From the NCBI RefSeq assembly GCF_001905885.1, contig NZ_LIYH01000004.1, positions 862,115 through 926,114 of the forward strand: a stretch of DNA of 64,000 nt, in the 5' to 3' direction. The number at the start of each line of letters is the position of its first letter. Position 1 is the stretch's first letter. This DNA is from Streptomyces sp. CB03234 (GTDB taxonomy: Bacteria; Actinomycetota; Actinomycetes; Streptomycetales; Streptomycetaceae). The notes beneath the pieces are model-generated. The model ran no database searches and was not told the DNA's origin. It was given only the letters and a program-made list of their open reading frames with translations. The translations under genes were made by a program, and so were the position numbers. Positions 36,811 to 45,174 of the stretch are shown piece after piece.

Positions 36811-38114
36811 TCAGGAGCTGGGCGCGCGGGTGCGGCGGACAGCCAGGGCGAGCGTGTCGTCGGGGTGCAGGACGTGGGTGAGTATGTCCGCGGCGATGTC
36901 CGCGGGGATGCGATCGGTGGGCTTGTGGCGGTGTCGCTGGGCGGACTGAAGGAGGAGCCGATCTCCTTCAGGAGGGTCACGGCGGTTCTCGGTGAGGCCA
37001 TCGGTGTAGAGGATCAGCAAGTCCTCATGCTGCAGGGTCGTGCTGAGGACGCGCTCGCTGCCCGGCTTGGGGTAACCGATGCCGCGGCCGCGGACTTCGA
37101 GGTAGGTGCCCGTTCCGTCAGGGCGGATGAGGAGGGCAGGCGGGTGGCTGCCGTTGGCCAGTCTCAGCTCGCCGTTCGCGGGGTCGAGCCTTGCCAGCAG
37201 GACGGTGGCCACTCACGCTGGTGTCGAAGGGCGCCAGGACCTGGTCCGTACGCCGCAATATCGTTTCGAGCGGGTGGCCTTCGAGCGCCAGGGTCCGCAC
37301 GGCATGCGTCACGGTCAGGGCGGTGCCCGTACTGGTGACGCCGTGCCCCAGCGCGTCCACGATGGTGATGTGGACCGTTCCATCGGGCAGGGTGAACCAG
37401 TCGTACAGGTCCGCTCCGGTGGATCGTCGTCACTGGCGGGGGCGTAGTGAACGGCGAGCTCGACGCCATCCACGGTGAGAGGCCGGGGCCGCAGCGCGTC
37501 CTCCAGGGCGCGCAGAGTCCGCCGGTGTGCCGTGCGTAGCTGTTCGTCGCGTTCTTCGAGCTGTACGTAGAGGGCCAGCACCCCGCTGTTGGTCTCCGCG
37601 AGTTCGTGTTCGAGCCGACGGCGTTCCTCGGCGAGGGCGTCGCCGCGGGCAAGTGCCGCGCGCAGCTCTTCTTCCACGAGGGCGTGGTCGACGTCACTTG
37701 CTGCGGAGGGTGCCGTGGCGGGATAGCCTGCGGCGTTCCTCGTCAGCGGAGTGCCGGGTGATGGCAGCACGATCCGCGCAGGCCGGTCGGTGGTCGGGTG
37801 GATGGGCAGATGCCACACCATGGAGCCGTCGGGAGCAGTGTGGCCGGGCAGTGGCAGTCGCCGCGGGTCCAGCGTGGTTCTCATACCCAGATGGGGGAAG
37901 CGGAGGGTGATGATCAGGTGCTCGGCGCCGGTGTCGCCCGGCCGGCAGTCGGTGGTGAGGGTGACGAGCCGCCCGCGGCCCAGTGGAGCTGCGGCCACTT
38001 CGCTGAGGGTGAGGACGAGGCGGGCACGTTGTCGGCGGTGAGGTGATGCGAGAGGGCGATGGTCCGTGCCGTGCGCCGAAGAGCGGTCAGGGTACGGAAG
38101 GTGTCGCGAGACAT
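36811..38114 (-). pseudogene. SpoIIE/PP2C phosphatase with ATPase-like N-terminus, three frameshifts
   Basis: Coding sense runs through four frame segments: from 38114 (MSRDTFRTLTALRRTARTIA, an RsbW-like start) to about 38015; then to about 37418 with a coiled coil (LAEERRRLEHELAETNSGVL); then 37420-37190 with VDALGHGVTSTGTALTVTHA; then 37212-36811 with LLILYTDGLTENRR and PDDTLALAV. Each change needs a single base, for instance a missing C in the run that should read DPTGADLYDW near 37418. Joined, it is an RsbU-like phosphatase with an N-terminal ATPase-like part, as often seen next to stressosome genes. Whether the shifts are biological or sequence errors cannot be decided here. Confidence 0.8.
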
Positions 38115-39127
38115 GTCACCCCTTGTGAGGAGCCGAATGCGAGGGCGGTGGCGTCATCGCGGCGTCGGCGGTGGCTGTGGAGCAGTGAGGCGACCATCAG
38201 TGATGGTGGAAGACGCAGGTATGCGGGGGACGCGTCCCATGTCCACTTGTGGTCGACACCATCGGTGTGCACGAGTGCGACGGAGTCGCGGCCGTGCCAT
38301 TGCAGAGTCCGGGTGCGTGGCGTCGGCATGTTGTATCCGACTGTCCCCGGCTGGCCGGTGAGTTGTTGCTGGACACCCTGGGGCGAGAGTGCCAGGGCGC
38401 GGATGTTGCCGATGCCGCAGTACTCAGCGCGATCGCCGTGCACGCGGACAGCCGCTGCCGCGGCGCCACGGGTGTGCCGCAGCGCCCTGTCGATGGCGGT
38501 CAGGATCTCCGCGAGGCCGTGGTCGGCGAGGGGGCGGAAGGTCCGTACCGCCCGCTGGACAGCCATGGCGGCTTCGGGGCCGTGTCCCAGCCCGTCGAGG
38601 ACGAGTCCGGTCCATGCCCTTCCGTGGCCGACCACGGCGTAGCTGTCGCCGCACTGCCGCTGCCCGGATGCGGGCAGGCACAACGCGCCTACCGCCGCGG
38701 GCGGTTGCCGAGTCAGTCGGGGGTCGGCGATCCAGGCGTGTGCCAGGGTGCCGTACTCGGCTTCGGAGCGAATGGTGAAGTCGGTGGCGATGCGGCGTAC
38801 CGCTCCCAGGCCGGCGCCCAGGGTGTTGGTGGTGCTGTATCCGTCGGTGAAGCTCAGGCCGATGTCGGCGATGCCCGGCCCGTGGTCCACGCCGATGATG
38901 TCCATGCCGCTGCCGGCGGCGGCCGGTTGGAGGTAGATGGCTCCGTTGCGCGCATGCTTGTCGATGTTGCTGGCGAGTTCGCTGGCGAGTACCGCTGCCC
39001 GGTCCGGCAGCGCGCCGGGCAGGCTGCAGGCCCGTGCGACGTCCCGGGCCTGGGCCGCGGCGACGTGGACGGCGCTGTGGTGGTCGATGGGGATGTGGAG
39101 AGTCGGCATCCCCGGGGCAGGGGTCAT
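38087..39127 (-). CDS. RsbT-like ATPase - RsbX-like PP2C phosphatase fusion
   Basis: About 346 residues from the ATG at 39127 (an ATG six codons later is possible). The N-terminal part is an HATPase of anti-sigma/switch-kinase type (RAAVLASELASNIDKHARNG, GVDHGPGIADIGL, LGAGLGAVRRIATDF). The C-terminal part is a short PP2C domain like RsbX (CGDSYAVV, LVLDGLGHGPEAA, HTDGVDHKW, RDDATALAF). In stressosomes RsbX dephosphorylates RsbR/RsbS and resets the system. The ATG overlaps the stop of the upstream RsbT-like gene (ATGA), so expression is coupled. Its stop lies just inside the 5' end of the phosphatase pseudogene. Confidence 0.9.
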   Translation of the reverse strand: MTPAPGMPTLHIPIDHHSAVHVAAAQARDVARACSLPGALPDRAAVLASELASNIDKHARNGAIYLQPAAAGSGMDIIGVDHGPGIADIGLSFTDGYSTTNTLGAGLGAVRRIATDFTIRSEAEYGTLAHAWIADPRLTRQPPAAVGALCLPASGQRQCGDSYAVVGHGRAWTGLVLDGLGHGPEAAMAVQRAVRTFRPLADHGLAEILTAIDRALRHTRGAAAAAVRVHGDRAEYCGIGNIRALALSPQGVQQQLTGQPGTVGYNMPTPRTRTLQWHGRDSVALVHTDGVDHKWTWDASPAYLRLPPSLMVASLLHSHRRRRDDATALAFGSSQGVTCLATPSVP

Positions 39128-39608
39128 GGGCGCGAGTTCCAGCGCACCGCGACGATGGTGGTTCCCTGTCCCGGAGCGGTCCGGACGTGGAATTCGTCCA
39201 TGAGACGGCGAGCGCCGCCCAGTCCGTGGCCGAGACCGGATCCGGTGGTGAATCCGTCGACGAAGGCCGTGTCGAGGTCGGGGATTCCGGGCCCACGATC
39301 GGATACCGACAGCTGCAGCCCGATCCGGCCGGCTCGCCGAATGGTCTCGAACTCGAAGGTCCCCCCCCGTGCCCGTGGATGTAGGCGTTGCGCGCGAGTT
39401 CACTGGCGGCGGTGACGATCCGTGTCTGGTCCACCAGGCCGAAGCCGGCGCGCAGCGTGGCGGCCCGCACGGCGTGACGTAGGGCCAGCAGGTCTTCCTC
39501 GGAAGCCAGGGGCTGGGCAGTGACGGTGTCGCCGGGCTCCGGCCCGGTGGCAGGGGAGGTGGAGGGCAGGGTGTGCGGCGTTTTGTCGAGGTCACCATGG
39601 GGGAGCAT
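39124..39608 (-). pseudogene. rsbT: RsbT-like switch kinase, frameshifted in a G8 run
   Basis: From 39608 the frame reads the RsbT N-box part (LVDQTRIVTAASELARNAYI-HGHGG) and then meets eight Gs (C8 at 39361-39368 on the given strand), after which sense continues one frame away as TFEFETIRRAGRIGLQLSVS-DRGPGIPDLDTAFVDG and LGHGLGGARRLMDEF, to a stop overlapping the next ATG. Six or nine Gs would restore one frame. RsbT phosphorylates RsbS and RsbR in the stressosome and then activates a phosphatase. The intact conserved sequence on both sides suggests a very recent lesion, a sequencing error or a slippage-controlled gene. Confidence 0.85.
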
Positions 39609-40002
39609 CGGCAGCCCCTTCCTGAGGCCTGCGAGCTCGGTACCAGCCGAGCGCGGTCATGCCTTGCTCGGCGTTGAGGGCGGTCTCGACCCCGGTAAGG
39701 CTCAGGCCGAGTTCCACCAGCGTGATGGACACGGCGGGACGCATGCCCGCCACCACCACCCGTGCCCCCAGGAGGCGGGCGGTGGTCGTCAGTTCCATGA
39801 GGGTGCGCGCGACGAAGGAGTCGATGAGTTCCAGCCGCGAGATGTCGATCAGAACGCCGCGTGCGCGGTCGGCGACGATGCGCTGGGTCAGTTCATCGGT
39901 GAAGGCTATGGCGGACTTGTCGTCGAGTTCGTTGAGCAGGCCCGTCACCAGGACATCGCCCAGGCGCAGGATGGGTACGCCGGCGCCGGCGGGGGCGGTC
40001 AC
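39592..40002 (-). CDS. rsbS: Stressosome scaffold RsbS (STAS)
   Basis: The 136-residue protein from a GTG at 40002 is a STAS domain of RsbS type: VPILRLGDVLVTGLLNELDD, LIDISRLELIDSFVARTLME with the phospho-acceptor Ser (IDS), and GMRPAVSITLVELG. RsbS binds the switch kinase RsbT in the stressosome core. The GTG overlaps the RsbR stop by four bases and the gene end overlaps the RsbT-like start by 17 bp, so R, S and T are translationally coupled. Confidence 0.93.
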   Translation of the reverse strand: MTAPAGAGVPILRLGDVLVTGLLNELDDKSAIAFTDELTQRIVADRARGVLIDISRLELIDSFVARTLMELTTTARLLGARVVVAGMRPAVSITLVELGLSLTGVETALNAEQGMTALGWYRARRPQEGAADAPPW

Positions 40003-40877
40003 CGGATCGCCGTGGAGCCGGCCCGCTGGGCGGGCTGCTCGGTCAGGGTCATCGCGGCGGCCAGCGCGTCGGCGAGTGTCGCGCGGGTCAGGATGGGGGA
40101 CAGGTCGATGCCCAGCTGGGCGATGATCTGGGCGATCGGCGGACGGATGCCGCTGATCAAGCAGTCCGCCCCCATGAGGCGTACCGCGTTGACCGTCTGC
40201 ATCAGATGGTGGGCCACCGCGGTGTCCACGGTCGGTACACCGGTGATGTCGATGATGGCCACCTGGGCCTCGTCCCGCTGGATCGCCTCCAGGAGGTTCT
40301 CCATGACGACCTGGGTGCGGGTGGTGTCGAGCGTGCCGATGAGGGGCACCGCCAGGACCTTGTCCCACAGGCGCACCACGGGGGTGGACACCTCGAGCAG
40401 TTGCCTGCTCTGCCGCCGGATGATCTCCTCGCGCCCCTCCACGTACGTCTCGAAGCACAGGGCGCCGGCAGCGTCCAGAAGCCGGTTGACCAGCAGTGCC
40501 GCCGCGTAGAGAGTGCCGGCCTCGCGGGTGAGGTACTGCACCGCCTCGAGCAGCGCCTCCTTCAGCGCCAGCACGGCCAGGGACGTCGCCGTAGGCGTGG
40601 CCCCGCCCCGTGCGCGCCGCAGGGACAGCTCGACGATCGCCTGGTGCAACACCGGCTGGGTGGCCACCACACGTTCTGCCGGCTGTTCGCTCTCCAGGCC
40701 GGAACGCAGCGCATCGACCAGTACGTCGGCCTCCTCCCGCAGCTCGGCCTCGGTCATCCCGTTTCCGAGGACCGCCTGCTCCAACTGCAGCTGCACCCAG
40801 CGATCGGCCACCTTCTCGGACTGTTCCCGCAAGGCTGCGAGGACATGGATGCGAGCCTCTGGCTCACTGGCGTTCAT
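39999..40877 (-). CDS. rsbR: Stressosome sensor RsbR (STAS)
   Basis: About 292 residues. The N-terminal half is a helical globin-like sensor region with no conserved haem His that I can identify; the C-terminal half is a STAS domain with TRTQVVMENLLEAI, AIIDITGVPTVDTAVAHHLM and SGIRPPIAQIIAQLGIDLS, where Thr residues are the RsbT targets in this family. RsbR and RsbS form the stressosome shell. The ATG at 40877 has AAGG nine bases upstream; another ATG lies two codons earlier. First gene of the RsbR-S-T-X operon, divergent from a MarR gene. Confidence 0.93.
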   Translation of the reverse strand: MNASEPEARIHVLAALREQSEKVADRWVQLQLEQAVLGNGMTEAELREEADVLVDALRSGLESEQPAERVVATQPVLHQAIVELSLRRARGGATPTATSLAVLALKEALLEAVQYLTREAGTLYAAALLVNRLLDAAGALCFETYVEGREEIIRRQSRQLLEVSTPVVRLWDKVLAVPLIGTLDTTRTQVVMENLLEAIQRDEAQVAIIDITGVPTVDTAVAHHLMQTVNAVRLMGADCLISGIRPPIAQIIAQLGIDLSPILTRATLADALAAAMTLTEQPAQRAGSTAIR

Positions 40878-40898
40878 TTCCATCCACCTTCGCAATAG

Positions 40899-40912
40899 TT
40901 GTCGCGCGGCAA
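40899..40912. promoter_or_regulatory. Operator-like TTGTC-GCGC-GGCAA between rsbR and MarR gene
   Basis: The inverted repeat has one mismatch and lies in the 144-bp divergent region upstream of rsbR (-) and the MarR gene at 41022 (+). The perfect version, TTGTC-GTTT-GACAA, occurs just downstream of that MarR gene. A plausible MarR dimer site. Confidence 0.4.
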
Positions 40913-41021
40913 ATGTACATCGAGCCCGATGGCCGCCGAAACCCGCGGAGAGCACGTATGCCGCAGTCGATGCCGGGCACCAGCAGGGAAACAAACAGGC
41001 AGGAACCCACCCGAGCGGTAA

Positions 41022-41516
41022 ATGAGAGACAGCGACGCACAGGCACCCGGGACAGGGGCGCAGGGGACCGGAGCGGCACCCCGGCCCGACGCGGACGCGG
41101 TGAAGGCGGCAGCCGCGCTGGTCGCGCTGTGGGAGTATGCGGACCTGCACGCTCCCGGCCCCGTCCCCTACCTCACGCTGCGGGCCCTGGCGGCAGTGGA
41201 GAGATCGGCGACGCTGGGGCTCACCGAGCTGGGGAGGGCATTGGACATCACGCCGGCGTCAGCCAGCCGCCTGTGCGGGCGCCTGGAGGGCGCGGGGCTG
41301 CTGGCCCGGCGCTCCCACGCCGGTGACCGGCGCCGGGCGCTGCTGGCGCTGACCCCGGCGGGCGCGGAAGCGGTGGAGGAGATGCGGGCGCGTTTCGCGG
41401 GCGCCATCGCCGCAGCCCTGCCGCAGTCCGCAGGCCAGATACAAGCGGTCAAGGAGGCGTGTGACATCGCGCGGGAGCGGCTGCGCGGGGCGGTGACCGG
41501 GCGCGCAGACCCCTAG
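41022..41516 (+). CDS. MarR-family regulator
   Basis: The 164-residue protein has the MarR winged helix: PVPYLTLRALAAVERSATLG, LTELGRALDITPASASRLCG and the wing SHAGDRRRALLALTPAGAEA. It differs clearly from the duplicated MarR pair at 26517 and 41731. Divergent orientation to the stressosome operon, with palindromic sites on both sides, suggests it controls rsbR and itself. Its ligand is unknown. Confidence 0.92.
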   Translation: MRDSDAQAPGTGAQGTGAAPRPDADAVKAAAALVALWEYADLHAPGPVPYLTLRALAAVERSATLGLTELGRALDITPASASRLCGRLEGAGLLARRSHAGDRRRALLALTPAGAEAVEEMRARFAGAIAAALPQSAGQIQAVKEACDIARERLRGAVTGRADP

Positions 41517-41591
41517 AGCCGGTGGGCGGGCGGGACCTGTCCGTGCGCCGGTTCCCGCCAGTCGCCCAATTCGGTTACCGCAGGGAAACTA

Positions 41592-41605
41592 TTGTCGTTT
41601 GACAA
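41592..41605. promoter_or_regulatory. Operator-like palindrome TTGTC-GTTT-GACAA
   Basis: A perfect inverted repeat 75 bp after the MarR stop, in an AT-rich patch (ACTATTGTCG...). It matches the half-site and spacing of the repeat at 40899. The surrounding 41517-41730 contains no supported gene. Confidence 0.45.
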
Positions 41606-41730
41606 CTGTACGTCGGAGGAAAGACCCTTACGTAGTGCGGCCCGTCTGCGTGCCCGACCCGCGGTCGCACGCTCGAGAACAAAGGCAGGTGAACCCGTGA
41701 AGCGGACGACATGCCGACCGTGCCCGACGG

Positions 41731-42222
41731 TCAGGCCGACTCCGCTGCGTCACCAGTGGCTTTGGAGGCGGCGTCTTCGACAGCGAGACGGAAGCTGCTC
41801 AGGCCGGCCGCGAGCGCTGCGCGCTCTGCGGGTGGCATGGCGGAGATGACGTCGAGCAGCGCGGCTTCACGGCGGCCCCGCAGGTCCCTCAGGTAGCTTT
41901 CCCCGCGACTCGACAGGCGCAGCTCTAGCTCCCGCCTGCTGGCCGAGCTGGGAGATCGCTCGACGAAGCCCAGCGCAGCCAGGCGGTCACACATCCGGCT
42001 CACCGAGGACGGTGCCGACCCGAGCACCTCGCCAAGAGTGCGCAGATTGATCGGCTGGTCGCGGTCCAGGATGTACAGCACGCGCAGCTGCGAGGACGAC
42101 ACCGGGGCGGGCGACGTCATGTCTCGGCCCTTGCTCCAGAGCACCTCGAGCAGCTCGATGACCTCCCGGGCGGCATATGCGGCAGCATCCCGGTCGGCGC
42201 TTGGAGAAGTCTCGGAATGCAT
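41731..42222 (-). CDS. MarR-family regulator (copy 2)
   Basis: About 163 residues, nearly identical to copy 1 (26517-27026): same helix-turn-helix LGEVLGSAPSSVSRMCDRL, same wing, same start context. Differences cluster at the ends (VEDAASKATGDAAESA here). It is divergent from the PP2C-like gene at 42325 with about 100 bp between, and may control it. The conserved upstream stretch (ACTGTGACACTTCGCAA next to the ATG) is shared by both copies and could be a common autoregulatory site. Confidence 0.92.
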   Translation of the reverse strand: MHSETSPSADRDAAAYAAREVIELLEVLWSKGRDMTSPAPVSSSQLRVLYILDRDQPINLRTLGEVLGSAPSSVSRMCDRLAALGFVERSPSSASRRELELRLSSRGESYLRDLRGRREAALLDVISAMPPAERAALAAGLSSFRLAVEDAASKATGDAAESA

Positions 42223-42324
42223 GCCCTCAACTGTGACACTTCGCAACGGCCTTGTCAGTCTCTGGGACATAAGAGGCCAGCCGCTCCTTTCGCTCATTCT
42301 TCTTGAACAGGTGGTAATCGAACG

Positions 42325-43491
42325 GTGGACAGATTCTCGGCTGTGGAACGCGCGCTACGCGGAGCCCCTCCCCACGCCCTCTTCGAAGCGGTGCGGGACG
42401 CGCTCACCACCCACTACACGGCCGCCTCCGTCGACCTGCTCATGGCCGATTACGCGATGACCATACTGCAACCCGTCAACGCCCTCCCTTACACGGCTGA
42501 GCCCGTACCCGTACATGCCAGCGCTCCGGGACGCGCCTTCGGGTCCCAGCACCCCCACGTGGAGAGACCCGCACGCGCCACCGAAGTGATCGCTCACTTC
42601 CCCGTCAGCGTGCGAGGGGACCGCATCGGCGTCCTCACCGTCTGCCTCCCCGAGGATCACTACACGCCGCAGACCGAGCGGGAACTGCAGAACATCGCGG
42701 AGATCCTCGGCCACGAGATCGTCGTGGCGGAACGCGACACGGACCTCTACCTCCAGGCCCGCCGAGCCAGTCGGCTCACTCTCGCCGCCGAAATGCAGTG
42801 GCAGCTGCTGCCCGGCCGCTCCTGCGCACGGCCCGAGTACGAGATCGGGGCACAGCTCGAGCCCGCCTACGCGATCTACGGCGACAACTTCGACTGGTCC
42901 GCCTCCGCCGACCACCTCACCCTGACCGTGACCAATGGCATGGGCGAGGGCATCGAGGCCGCTCTCCTCACCAACCTCGCCGTCAACGCACTGCGCAACG
43001 CCCGCCGAGCCGGACTTTCACTCACCGACCAGGCCTTCCTCGCCGACCAAGCCATCTACGGCCACTACCACGGAGCCGCCCACCTCTCCGTCCTCCTCCT
43101 GAGCTTCGATTTGGAGACAGGAGAGGTGGAGATCGTGGATGCCGGATCGCCGAAGATGTGGCGCCTGCGGCAGGGCAAGGTCGAACCGATCGAACTGGAC
43201 GCGCAACTTCCGCTCGGCATGTTCGAAGACACCATCTACACGGCTCAGCCGTTCACCGTTCTGCCCGGCGACCGTCTCTTCTTCGTCAGTGACGGCGTCT
43301 ACGACGTCGCCTCACCGGCCGGCGAACGCTACAGCGAGAGGGCCCTCATCCGTGCCATGACCTCGACCCGCCTGCTTCCTCCCTCGCAGGTGCCCCGCGC
43401 GGTGCTCCAAGAGCTTGCCGGACACCGGGGTCCCATCGATGCCGAGGACGACGCCATGGTCGTCTGCCTCGACTGGCATGGCCGTCAGTAA
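42325..43491 (+). CDS. GAF-PP2C (SpoIIE-type) phosphatase-like protein (copy 1)
   Basis: The 388-residue protein from a GTG has a GAF-like N-terminal half (HFPVSVRGDRIGVLTVCLPE; EILGHEIVVAERDTDLYLQA) and a SpoIIE-type PP2C half. QWQLLPGR, GDNFDWS (Asp187), FVSDGVYDVASPAGERYSE and DDAMVVCL are present, but the second metal motif, usually D-V-x-G-H-G, reads TNGMGEG with Asn204 instead of Asp. It may be weakly active or a binding protein. A sister gene with the same change lies at 46760. It is divergent from MarR copy 2. Confidence 0.9.
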   Translation: MDRFSAVERALRGAPPHALFEAVRDALTTHYTAASVDLLMADYAMTILQPVNALPYTAEPVPVHASAPGRAFGSQHPHVERPARATEVIAHFPVSVRGDRIGVLTVCLPEDHYTPQTERELQNIAEILGHEIVVAERDTDLYLQARRASRLTLAAEMQWQLLPGRSCARPEYEIGAQLEPAYAIYGDNFDWSASADHLTLTVTNGMGEGIEAALLTNLAVNALRNARRAGLSLTDQAFLADQAIYGHYHGAAHLSVLLLSFDLETGEVEIVDAGSPKMWRLRQGKVEPIELDAQLPLGMFEDTIYTAQPFTVLPGDRLFFVSDGVYDVASPAGERYSERALIRAMTSTRLLPPSQVPRAVLQELAGHRGPIDAEDDAMVVCLDWHGRQ

Positions 43492-43514
43492 CCGTCACTG
43501 TTCACCAACCGCGG

Positions 43515-43799
43515 ATGAAACTCGGAGAGGCCCTCGCAGAGCGGGCAGGAAGCGGGCCGATGATGCTGTGGCAACTGGTGGTGGCCGCATACGGCGACCC
43601 TGAGGCGGAGGGCCGCGAGAAGATCCTCGCCTGGGGCGCCGCCGAGCTCGCCCATTCCCGATATGGCGGCACGCTCGGCGGTCTGCCGGCCGGCGCCGAG
43701 GACGTCATCCGGATCGCTTGGGAAGAGTTCGGCATCCGACTCGACCTCACCACTGCCACCGAGGCCTTGGAAGAGCGGCGTCGGTCCATCTCCGGCTGA
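43515..43799 (+). CDS. Hypothetical protein, 94 aa
   Basis: A small helical soluble protein (MKLGEALAERAGSGPMMLWQ...). Ribosome-binding sequence is weak, but it follows the PP2C-like gene by only 23 bp and keeps good codon bias, so it is probably translated from the same transcript. No family is recognised. Confidence 0.55.
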   Translation: MKLGEALAERAGSGPMMLWQLVVAAYGDPEAEGREKILAWGAAELAHSRYGGTLGGLPAGAEDVIRIAWEEFGIRLDLTTATEALEERRRSISG

Positions 43800-43834
43800 C
43801 CGCGGGAGCAGGGCGCCCCGCACCACCAGGCGGT

Positions 43835-43860
43835 CACCCAGGGCCCATGTGGCCTGGGTG
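43835..43860. terminator. Hairpin between convergent genes
   Basis: CACCCAGG (43835-43842) pairs with CCTGGGTG (43853-43860); GCC/GGC pairs inside. It lies between the gene ending at 43799 (+) and the ATPase gene ending at 43932 (-). Confidence 0.6.
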
Positions 43861-43931
43861 CCCGCACGCTGCCCGCACGCGTCTTCCGCCTCTACCCGCG
43901 GGCGACAGCAGGCAGTGTGTGTCCGCCGGAT

Positions 43932-44372
43932 CTACCACGGCAGAAATGCATGGATCTCCTTCCCGCCTCGCTCCGGCAGGACGCTGACTTCCCGGGCGAG
44001 AGCGTGAACGATGTGCCAACCGAGCCCGCCGGCCCCCTGCCCGGGCCTGCAGGGCTGGGGTGCCGGCGGGACAGGGTTGCTGTCCCGAACGGCCACGTGC
44101 ACTCCGTCGAAAGTGCGTCGCACCCGCAGCGTGAAGGGGCCGGGAGCGTACTGGACGGTGTTGGCCGCCAGTTCCGTGACGACCAGCAGGACGTCGTCAT
44201 GGCTTTCCGGGGTCATGGGCGGATCCGCGTACGCGAGGGTGTCCAGGAACAGGCCTGCCGCCAGTCGTGCGTCGGTGACATTGCCGATGTCTCCGTCGAA
44301 ACGTGCGGTGAGACCTTCGGCGACTTCCGGATGAACCGCGCTCCAGCCGTCCCTGAGCGGCCCGGTGGTCAT
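43932..44372 (-). CDS. Anti-sigma-type ATP-binding protein (HATPase)
   Basis: About 146 residues from the ATG at 44372, preceded by GGGAGAG. RsbW-like domain: N-box LLVVTELAANTVQYAPG, G1 VAVRDSNP and G2-like GAGGLGWHIVHALAREVSV. The last Trp-Leu-Pro ending is typical. It is the third such ATPase in the window and could bind a STAS antagonist or a sigma factor; no partner gene is adjacent. Confidence 0.85.
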   Translation of the reverse strand: MTTGPLRDGWSAVHPEVAEGLTARFDGDIGNVTDARLAAGLFLDTLAYADPPMTPESHDDVLLVVTELAANTVQYAPGPFTLRVRRTFDGVHVAVRDSNPVPPAPQPCRPGQGAGGLGWHIVHALAREVSVLPERGGKEIHAFLPW

Positions 44373-44559
44373 GTCACTCTCCCGTCTCTCGCGGATGATG
44401 CGCATGTCCGACAGACGTCTTCTTCTTCCCTGTTGTGGTGGACCTACGCGTATCGGGCACTGGGCTGATGGCGTGCCTCGACAGCCTTCCGCGGCGAACG
44501 CGCACCGCTGCACCGAAACAGCCCCTCGGAGGCCGACCACCGCTCGGGGCGGGGCGGGG

Positions 44560-45120
44560 TCAGCGCTGCCCCGACGCGGTGTCCGCCCCGCGCTCCGCGC
44601 AGTGCGGGCAGCGCTCACGGCCGTCCCACGCGGACCAGCCGAAGTCGGTCGGGGTGAGGGCCTGGCCCTCCAACTCCTCGCGGACGGCCTCGCGGTAGGC
44701 CCAGACCGCGTCCAGGTAGGGGTGGTAGACGTCGTGGAACGCAGGGGTCGAGATGCCGGCGCCCGCGGCGACCGCCTTTCGCAGGGCGCGGAGGCGTTCG
44801 AACATGATCTGGCCCGTGCCCGCGATCCGGGCGCTGGCGTCGAGGAAGAGGCGCTCGCGCACCTCGTAAATGCGGGCGTCCGTCAGCGCCAGGCGGCTTG
44901 CTTCCTCCAGGTCGGTCGCCTCCGCGCCGTTCTGCGCGAGGCGGCGCAGTTCGGTGTGGGCCGCGCCCGCCGCCGCGATGAACTCCGTGTAGACGTCCCG
45001 GCGGCGCGCCTGTAGGCCGCGGCGGTGTTCCTGGCGTGTGCGCAGGCGGTCGGCCAGCACCGTGCCCGCTATCGCGATCAGACCGCCGCCCAGTGTGGCG
45101 ACCAGCGTTCCCCACTCCAT
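44560..45120 (-). CDS. Hypothetical membrane-anchored protein, 186 aa
   Basis: An N-terminal hydrophobic helix (LVATLGGGLIAIAGTVLAD) is followed by a long helical, arginine-rich domain (RTRQEHRRGLQARRRDVYTE, FERLRALRKAVAAGAG). The C-terminus has a CPHC pair. The pattern of one short anchor and a coiled cytoplasmic domain is common in Streptomyces hypothetical proteins. GGGGACACGGT precedes the ATG. Not assigned to a family. Confidence 0.7.
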   Translation of the reverse strand: MEWGTLVATLGGGLIAIAGTVLADRLRTRQEHRRGLQARRRDVYTEFIAAAGAAHTELRRLAQNGAEATDLEEASRLALTDARIYEVRERLFLDASARIAGTGQIMFERLRALRKAVAAGAGISTPAFHDVYHPYLDAVWAYREAVREELEGQALTPTDFGWSAWDGRERCPHCAERGADTASGQR

Positions 45121-45174
45121 ACCGTGTCCCCCAGTCGGTGTTCCGGAAGGGCGCGAATCAGATGCTTGCAGGCT

